Source of the DNA: DAOTXK01 sp034435395
GTDB lineage: Bacteria; Chloroflexota; Anaerolineae; Aggregatilineales; Ch27
Direction of reading: 5' to 3'
DNA: 11,767 nucleotides
NCBI GenBank assembly: GCA_034435395.1
Contig: DAOTXK010000431.1
Coordinates: 1-11,767, forward strand
Position 1 is the first letter of the stretch, and every line of letters begins with the position of its first letter. The translations under genes were made by a program, and so were the position numbers. The notes beneath the pieces were generated by a model, which worked only from the letters and a program-made list of their open reading frames with translations, was not told the DNA's origin and made no database searches. Shown in pieces: positions 6,745 to 11,767 of the stretch.

Positions 6745-6772
6745 TGGGGCAGGAGCCAACCCTCCTGCCCCA
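6745..6772 (+). repeat. Perfect 11-bp intercistronic hairpin between binding-protein and permease genes
   Basis: TGGGGCAGGAG (6745-6755) pairs perfectly with CTCCTGCCCCA (6762-6772) around a six-base loop. It lies 33 bases after the binding-protein stop and 30 bases before the permease start. There is no T-run after it, so it is not a classic terminator. In binding-protein operons a hairpin at this place often protects the upstream message and lowers expression of the permeases, as known for malE-malF (established precedent; its action here is inference). Confidence 0.75.
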
Positions 6773-6802
6773 TGGTTCCGTAAGGGGAAGGAGGGGCGGC
6801 GT

Positions 6803-7786
6803 ATGACCACGGAGACGGCCCAGGCGGCGTCGGTAGTGGCGAAGGGCCGGGCGGGGCGGCGGAGTTTTCCCCGACGCCGACGCCAGACTATCGCCTTTTA
6901 CAGTTTCATCGCCCCCTGGCTGCTGGGGGTTTTGCTGCTGGGGCTGGTGCCATTGCTGGTGGGCTTCCTGACGGCCCTGACTAATTACAACGGCCTGAAC
7001 CTGGACAGCCTTAAGTTTGTCGGCCTCCGCAACTATGAGCGGTTGTTCAGCGATCAGGATGCGATCCAGGCGATAGGCCAGACGCTGCTGTGGGCCGCCC
7101 TGAACGTGCCGATCTGGCTGATCAGCTCCTTTTTGCTGGCCCTGATCCTCAACCAGGCGATCCAGGCCAAGGGCATCTTCCGTACCATCTTTTACCTGCC
7201 GAGCATGATCCCGGTGGTGGCCACGGTATGGATCTGGAAGATATTCCTCCATCAGAACAATGGGCTGTTTAACGCCATCCTGAGCGTCTTCAGTCCGGGC
7301 ACCGCTCCCCTGTGGTTTGGCAACGAGCGCGCCCTGTTTTCCCTGACCGCCATCGCCGTGTGGACAGGCCTGGGCAGCGGCATGGTCATTTTCCTGGCCG
7401 GGTTGCAGGGGATACCGGAAGAGTTGAAGGATGCGGCCCGCATCGACGGCGCGGGCTGGTGGCGGGTGACCCTCCATGTGACGCTGCCCCTGATGACGCC
7501 CGTCATCTTCTTCCAGCTGGTGCTGGCCCTGATCAGCTCGTTCCAACAGTTTGCGATCCCCATGATCATTGCCGGCGGCTCCATGAACGACGTGCCCCCC
7601 AAGTCCACCTATCTGTACATGGTGCATGTGAACCGGCAGATTTTCACCTTCCAGCGCTTTTCCTACGGCACGGCCATGTTGTGGATGCTGGTCGTGCTGA
7701 TCGTGGCCCTGACGGTGATCGTGTTCTGGTCGGCGCGGTTCTGGGTTTATTATGAAGCCGAACTGGAGGGGAGGGGAGGGGCCTGA
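6803..7786 (+). CDS. Sugar ABC transporter permease, MalF-type
   Basis: A 327-residue inner-membrane subunit of a carbohydrate ABC importer. A basic cytoplasmic N-terminus (R19-R and R24-R-R-R27) precedes about six membrane segments, the first near 30-58. The EAA loop that docks onto the ATPase is intact: E206-E-L-K-D-A-A-R-I-D-G-A217 with P229 downstream. This loop and the length match the MalF/UgpA-type group of sugar permeases (binding-protein-dependent transport system inner-membrane component). The start at 6803 has a strong purine-rich site (GGGGAAGGAGGGG, 6784-6796). It forms a pair with the MalG-type gene that begins 2 bases after its stop. A run of repeated GAGGG near 7766-7781 closes the gene and doubles as the ribosome binding site of the next one. 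Confidence 0.95.
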   Translation: MTTETAQAASVVAKGRAGRRSFPRRRRQTIAFYSFIAPWLLGVLLLGLVPLLVGFLTALTNYNGLNLDSLKFVGLRNYERLFSDQDAIQAIGQTLLWAALNVPIWLISSFLLALILNQAIQAKGIFRTIFYLPSMIPVVATVWIWKIFLHQNNGLFNAILSVFSPGTAPLWFGNERALFSLTAIAVWTGLGSGMVIFLAGLQGIPEELKDAARIDGAGWWRVTLHVTLPLMTPVIFFQLVLALISSFQQFAIPMIIAGGSMNDVPPKSTYLYMVHVNRQIFTFQRFSYGTAMLWMLVVLIVALTVIVFWSARFWVYYEAELEGRGGA

Positions 7787-7788
7787 AG

Positions 7789-8643
7789 ATGACCGCCCAA
7801 TCGACGCCACCGATTTCTTACCTGCGGGTGCAACGGCTCGTCTCCTACACCGTCCTGATCATCGTCACCGTGCTGATCCTGACTCCCATCTTGTGGCTGG
7901 TCATTTCGTCGTTTAAGGCGGATACCGAGTTCCTGTCCTATCCGATCGAGGTGTTGCCGCATCGGCTGCGGGGGGAGAACTACCAGGGTGCCCTGACCAT
8001 CATCGATTTTGGCCGCTACGTCAGAAACTCCACCATCCTGGCGGTGACCTTCTCCACGCTGACCGTGCTCACCAGTTCGCTGGCGGGTTTTGCCTTCGCC
8101 CGCATCCCCGCGCCGGGGCGGAACTGGCTGTTCAGCCTGATCGTGGCGCTGCTCATGGTCCCCTACATCGTGTACGTCATTCCCCAGTTTATCATCTTCT
8201 CCAAGCTGGGCCTGGTGGATACCTACTGGCCGTGGGTCTTATGGGGGTTATCGGCCAGCCCGTTCCATATCTTCCTGTTCCGGTAGTATTTCGCGACCAT
8301 CCCCCGCGACCTGGAAGACGCCGCCGAAGTGGATGGCTGCGGCTACCTCCGGATTTACTGGCAGATTTTTATGCCCAACGCCAAGTCGCTGATCGCCATC
8401 TCGTTCATCCTCAACTTTGTGTATGTGTGGGGGGACTGGTTCACCCCGGTCATCTACCTGACCGACGACCACACCACGCTGGCGGCCAAACTCGCCTCAT
8501 CCTATACGGACCCGGTGGGCAACGAGCTGACCACGGTGACGATGGCGGCCAGTGTGCTGTATTCGCTGCCGCTGATCATCATGTTTTTCCTCTTTCAGCG
8601 GTACATCATGGAGGGCGTGGTGACCAGCGGGCTGAAAGGCTGA
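7789..8643 (+). pseudogene. Sugar ABC transporter permease, MalG-type, interrupted by an in-frame TAG
   Basis: The second permease of the importer, 285 codons from ATG 7789 to TGA 8643, which is the normal length for MalG/UgpE-type proteins. One in-frame TAG at 8284-8286 (codon 166) splits it into a 165-residue N-terminal piece and a 118-residue remainder. Reading through gives L-F-R-[TAG]-Y-F-A-T-I-P-R-D-L-E-D-A-A-E-V-D-G-C, with an intact EAA loop at about 174-184. Relatives usually read R-Q-Y-F here, so TAG probably replaces CAG by a single C-to-T change. The N-terminal piece has three to four membrane segments and no EAA loop, so it should not function alone. An in-frame ATG at 8329 could restart translation, but inside the EAA loop and without a clear ribosome binding site. 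The rest of the frame shows no other decay, so the change is recent, a read error, or suppressed. The start has GAGGGG upstream and sits 2 bases after the preceding stop. Confidence 0.9.
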
Positions 8644-8648
8644 ACTCG

Positions 8649-9623
8649 ATGAAGATCGGCGCTTGGATTCACGACCATGACGATCTATCCCTGGAGGAGC
8701 AGATCGCTCAGGCGGCGGCCAGCGGCCTCCAGACCATCCGCTCCTACAGCCTGGCGTATGCGCAGCGGGCTGCTCCTGCGCTCCAGGAGACCGGCCTGAG
8801 CCTGCTGGCGGGCATCCCGGTGGACGCGGCGGCGCTGATCCAGGACTGGCGCTCGCAGGTGCGGCTGGACGAACTGGCCCGCTATCATCAGCTTGGCGTC
8901 CCGCTGGAAGCGGTGTGCGTGGGCAACGAGCTGCGCGAAGGGGGCGATGAGCCGGACAAAAAGCGGTTCACCGCCCGGCTGTCGTTTGGCCTGGCCAACG
9001 TGCTGGCCGCCTACCGGGCATGGCTGGACGGGGAGGGCCACCCGACACCGCTCACCTACGCCATGGAGGGCATCGTCTTTGACCCTGACGGAACCTTCCA
9101 CGAGTGGCTGTGGCCGCTGATCGATGCCTGCGATGTCGTCTCGCTGAACGCCTATCCGATGGGGAACGACGCCTGGTTTACCTTCGACGCTTTCGCGGTC
9201 AGTCGGCGGTTCCTGCTGGAGGCGCGCGAGCGTCACGACCGCCTGGCGCTATTTGAGCTTCAGCTGCGGCGGGCCTTGCGGCAGCTGGAAGCGGTCGATA
9301 AGCCGGTTTTTTTGAGCGAGACCGGCTTCCCCTCGGCGGTCGGCTACCATCTTGAGGGCGACCGGCTGGTGGTGCCGGAGAGCGATCACCGGGCGTATGG
9401 CGAGGCGATGAGGGCCTTCCTCCGGCGCATCCGTCAGGTGAACGCCGATTACGGCGGGCGGATCAAAGCCCTTTATTTCTACGAATGGCGGGATAACCTC
9501 CACCACGCCAAGATATGGAACGTTGAGCAAAGCCCGATTCACGTGGCCTTTGGGCTGTGCGACCGCTTCGGGACGCCCAAGTTCGACATCGGCGCTCTGG
9601 TCAGGGGGGAGTCGGATGGCTGA
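8649..9623 (+). CDS. GH17-like clan GH-A glycoside hydrolase, cytoplasmic
   Basis: A 324-residue single-domain enzyme with the TIM-barrel signs of clan GH-A and closest in motif to GH17 (beta-1,3-glucanases and related transferases). V91-G-N-E94 carries the likely acid/base glutamate and F221-L-S-E224-T-G-F-P-S the likely nucleophile, matching the GH17 patterns V-G-N-E and S-E-T-G-W-P-S. Other barrel strands are S165-L-N-A-Y-P170 and Y276-F-Y-E-W280. The start at ATG 8649 lies 5 bases after the MalG-type stop, with AAAGG (8635-8639) upstream. No signal peptide or membrane segment is present, so it would act on imported sugar in the cytoplasm, probably an exo- or oligosaccharide-type activity rather than attack on polymer. 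Precise substrate (beta-1,3-glucan or galactan fragments) is inference. Its stop overlaps the start of the next gene. Confidence 0.85.
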   Translation: MKIGAWIHDHDDLSLEEQIAQAAASGLQTIRSYSLAYAQRAAPALQETGLSLLAGIPVDAAALIQDWRSQVRLDELARYHQLGVPLEAVCVGNELREGGDEPDKKRFTARLSFGLANVLAAYRAWLDGEGHPTPLTYAMEGIVFDPDGTFHEWLWPLIDACDVVSLNAYPMGNDAWFTFDAFAVSRRFLLEARERHDRLALFELQLRRALRQLEAVDKPVFLSETGFPSAVGYHLEGDRLVVPESDHRAYGEAMRAFLRRIRQVNADYGGRIKALYFYEWRDNLHHAKIWNVEQSPIHVAFGLCDRFGTPKFDIGALVRGESDG

Positions 9624-10761
9624 TGGCGCGCGCGGTGATCGCCGCCGGGGGTCTGCCGCCCACCCCGAGGCCCTCTCCCGCCGGGAGGCCCTTCAGCTGG
9701 TCGGTGCGGCGCTGACCGGGCTGCTGGTCGGCGGCGGCTCCGTCGAAACCCCCACCCCTGAGCCGACGGCGATCGCTCTATCTACCGTCTCCCGCCCGCC
9801 AGTGGCCATCGCCCAGGCCACTGATTACGACCTGGCCCTCCTCCGCCAGCGCCTGGGCGACCTGCTCGATGGGCTGGGCGGGCTGGCGGACGTGATCAGC
9901 GCCGGGGACCGGGTGGCCATCAAGGTCAACCTGACCAGCGGGATGTACTTTCAGCCGCCAGCGGGCGTATCCGCCGTGGAGAGTTACGTGACGCATCCGG
10001 CGGTCGTCCGGGTGTTGGGCGAACTGCTGCGCGACGCCGGGGCCCGCCAGCTTTACCTCGTCGAGGCGGTCTACGACCAGGAGTCCTATCCGGCCTGGGG
10101 GTACGTCGAGGTGGCCGAGGCGCTGGACGCCACCCTGATCGATCTGAACACCCCCGCGCCATACCGCGATTTCGTCCCACGACCCGTCGGGGAAGATGGG
10201 TCCGTCTATGAGGCGTTCCTGCTCCATCCCCTGCTGGGGGAGGTGGATGCGCTGATCTCGGTGGCCAAACTGAAGTGCCACTACCACGCGGGCGTCACGC
10301 TGTCCATGAAAAACCTGGTCGGCCTGCTGCCCGTCGGCCCTTACCGGCTGGAAGCGGGCGAGTGGTGGCGGTCCGCCCTGCACGGGCCTGACTACGGGCG
10401 GCGGCGACTGCCACGGGCCATCGTGGACCTGAACCGGGCCTGCCCCATCAGCCTGGCGGTGATCGACGGCATCAAAGCTGCTGAAGGCGGCGAAGTGCCC
10501 CGGGGGTCCTTCGCCCCGGTCGAACCCGGCGTGCTGCTGGCGGGCAAAAACGCGCTGGCCACGGACGCCGTCGCCGCCGCCGTCATGGGGTTTGACCCGA
10601 CGGCTGATTATCCGGCGGCCCCGTTTTTGCGCGGCGACAATCACCTGAATCTGGCGTATGAGAGTGGCCTGGGGACCAACCGCCTGGCTGAAATCGAGGT
10701 GCGCGGCGCGTCAATTGCCGAGGTGCGGGTTAAATTCGCGCCAGCGACGGCCATGTCCTGA
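9616..10761 (+). CDS. DUF362 domain protein with a Tat-like leader
   Basis: A 381-residue protein of the DUF362 family, whose function is poorly defined. Recognisable segments are V100-A-I-K-V-N-L-T107, Y124-V-T-H-P128, V216-A-K-L-K-C-H-Y-H-A-G-V-T-L-S-M-K-N-L-V-G at 216-236, and G305-V-L-L-A-G-K-N-A-L-A-T-D-A-V-A-A at 305-321. The N-terminus has S21-R-R-E-A-L and a hydrophobic run to about residue 40, which looks like a twin-arginine leader, followed by a Thr/Pro linker (T45-P-T-P-E-P-T). The place where a lipobox cysteine would be expected reads V38-G-G-G-S42. Most DUF362 proteins with ferredoxin-type clusters have Cys motifs; here only scattered cysteines are seen. ATG at 9616 is chosen because of GGGGGGAG just upstream and a coupled 8-base overlap with the glycosidase stop; an open frame extends further upstream without a better start. 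Its role in a sugar locus is unknown. Confidence 0.88.
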   Translation: MADGARGDRRRGSAAHPEALSRREALQLVGAALTGLLVGGGSVETPTPEPTAIALSTVSRPPVAIAQATDYDLALLRQRLGDLLDGLGGLADVISAGDRVAIKVNLTSGMYFQPPAGVSAVESYVTHPAVVRVLGELLRDAGARQLYLVEAVYDQESYPAWGYVEVAEALDATLIDLNTPAPYRDFVPRPVGEDGSVYEAFLLHPLLGEVDALISVAKLKCHYHAGVTLSMKNLVGLLPVGPYRLEAGEWWRSALHGPDYGRRRLPRAIVDLNRACPISLAVIDGIKAAEGGEVPRGSFAPVEPGVLLAGKNALATDAVAAAVMGFDPTADYPAAPFLRGDNHLNLAYESGLGTNRLAEIEVRGASIAEVRVKFAPATAMS

Positions 10762-10812
10762 CCGGGCCGGGCCGGCGCTGGCTGAACCGTGATCACCGAC
10801 GGGGGGAAGGGG

Positions 10813-11745
10813 ATGTTCAGGCCGGGCGACGTGTGGCTGGATACGGACGGCCAGCCGATCCAGGCGCACGGGGGCGGGATGCTGGTCCACCGGGGCGTAT
10901 ACTACTGGTTCGGCGAGAACAAAGATGCCGCTACGGTCCCCAGCGCGGTCGTCGAATATCAGATCGCCCGGCCCGTCGGCATCTCCTGTTATTCCTCCAC
11001 CGATCTCTATCACTGGACCCATGAAGGTGTGGTCCTGCGGGCGGCGGCGGTGCAGGCGCAGGAGACGGAAGCCCTCCGCGTCATGGAGCGCCCGAAAGTG
11101 CTCTATAACGCCCGGACGCGGCAGTTTGTGATGTGGTTCCATGCCGACGACGCCGATTACAGTCTGGCCCGGATCGGCATCGCCACCAGCGACCGGCCCA
11201 CCGGCCCGTATACCTATCGCGGATCCATCCGCCCGGCGGGCCATGACAGCCGGGACATGACGCTCTACCAGGACGATGACGGCACGGCAGTTGTCGTCTT
11301 CGCCTCGGCGTGGAATCAGACGCTGCGGGTGGCCCGCCTGGCGGATGATTACCTTTCCACCAGCGGCCAGGCGACATGCCACCTGATCGGACAGCACCGC
11401 GAAGCGCCCGCCGTCTTCCGGCACCACGGGCGTTATTACCTGCTCACCTCCGGCTGCACCGGCTGGGACCCCAACGCGGCGTTATATGCGGTGGCCCCGA
11501 CGGTCTTCGGCCCCTGGGAGGCGAAGGCCAATCCCTGCGTCGGTCCCGGCGCTGACCGCACATTCGACGCGCAGGGCACGTATGTGCTGCCGGTGGCGGG
11601 CCGGCCGGGGGCGTTCATATTTATGGCCGATCGCTGGAAAAAACACGATCTGCGGGACTCGCGCTACGTCTGGCTGCCGATCCGCTTTGACGGCGAGGTG
11701 CCGGTGATCGAGTGGCGGGACGAGTGGGATTGGGCGGACCTGTAG
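10813..11745 (+). CDS. GH43-like beta-propeller glycosidase, exo-beta-1,3-galactanase-like
   Basis: A 310-residue protein of the five-bladed beta-propeller glycosidase fold. It begins W8-L-D-T-D-G-Q-P-I-Q-A-H-G-G-G22 and then Y31-W-F-G-E-N-K-D38, a pattern I associate with GH43 subfamily 24 exo-beta-1,3-galactanases. In that group the base is a glutamine rather than an aspartate (established from fungal work, recalled not checked). Candidate active-site residues here are E92 (M-E-R-P-K-V-L-Y-N), E197 (R-E-A-P-A-V-F) and Q254 (D-A-Q-G-T-Y-V). ATG at 10813 is preferred over GTG at 10789 because of the purine run 10801-10810 and because the family motif begins soon after it. There is no signal peptide, so the enzyme would work inside the cell on imported oligosaccharide. 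It ends with TAG (11743-11745), and the remaining 22 bases hold no complete feature. The exact activity (galactanase versus another exo-glycosidase) is inferred. Confidence 0.85.
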   Translation: MFRPGDVWLDTDGQPIQAHGGGMLVHRGVYYWFGENKDAATVPSAVVEYQIARPVGISCYSSTDLYHWTHEGVVLRAAAVQAQETEALRVMERPKVLYNARTRQFVMWFHADDADYSLARIGIATSDRPTGPYTYRGSIRPAGHDSRDMTLYQDDDGTAVVVFASAWNQTLRVARLADDYLSTSGQATCHLIGQHREAPAVFRHHGRYYLLTSGCTGWDPNAALYAVAPTVFGPWEAKANPCVGPGADRTFDAQGTYVLPVAGRPGAFIFMADRWKKHDLRDSRYVWLPIRFDGEVPVIEWRDEWDWADL

Positions 11746-11767
11746 CGGGCGGCGGGGAGCCGGTCAG

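Noticed and set aside
8232..8648. Upstream extension of the GH17-like frame into the MalG-type gene
   Set aside because: The extension translates as a Pro/Arg/Gly/His-rich out-of-phase reading of the permease; the ATG at 8649 has a ribosome binding site and begins the enzyme fold.
9778..10644. Long open frame antisense to the DUF362 gene
   Set aside because: A shadow of a recognisable gene; His/Gln/Gly/Arg-rich product with no domain signs.
1..11767. CRISPR array, tRNA, rRNA or insertion sequence
   Set aside because: No repeated spacer pattern, tRNA-like cloverleaf, rRNA core sequence or transposase motif was recognised on either strand.

Overview
The window is GC-rich DNA, about two-thirds G+C by eye, from a bacterium. 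I see no rRNA, tRNA, CRISPR array or transposase. A Chloroflexota-like host is my best guess, not a demonstration. It rests on the TPR protein with an acidic, proline-rich tail of repeated D-W-(M/L) motifs, the Tat-exported sugar-binding protein, the threonine/proline linker after a Tat-like leader, and an ABC sugar operon with no ATPase gene. No sequence search could be run.

The left part (1-3728) is read leftward. In transcription order it holds an ABC-2-like membrane protein (2811-3728), a histone-deacetylase-superfamily hydrolase (1572-2621) and a TPR protein that runs off the left edge (1-1417). Gaps of about 150-190 bases separate them, and the TPR gene has its own candidate promoter, so they may be separate units. 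A divergent intergenic region (3729-4084) follows. It carries a long inverted repeat, a strong sigma-70-type promoter and a cluster of GTTAAC hexamers at the expected transcription start.

The right part (4085-11745) is read rightward and looks like one carbohydrate-uptake locus: a LacI-family regulator, a Tat-exported solute-binding protein, a MalF-type permease, a MalG-type permease, a GH17-like clan GH-A glycosidase, a DUF362 protein with a Tat-like leader, and a GH43-like beta-propeller enzyme resembling exo-beta-1,3-galactanases. Apart from the regulator, the genes are tightly packed, with gaps of 2 to about 90 bases and one overlap. The proposed scheme (inference) is that the binding protein captures a beta-1,3-linked oligosaccharide and the two permeases import it, powered by an ATPase encoded elsewhere. 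The two leaderless glycosidases would then cut it in the cytoplasm, with the LacI protein sensing the sugar and repressing through the GTTAAC cluster.

The most striking anomaly is an in-frame amber codon (8284-8286) in the MalG-type permease, just before its EAA loop, at a position where a glutamine would be expected. The rest of the gene is intact in the same frame. It is either a very recent nonsense mutation, a sequencing error, or (less likely) a read-through codon. Other points of interest are the hexamer operator array, a 51-base inverted repeat that pairs better as leftward RNA, a perfect 11-bp hairpin between the binding-protein and permease genes, a 14-bp tandem repeat upstream of the transport genes, and the D-W motif repeats of the TPR protein.
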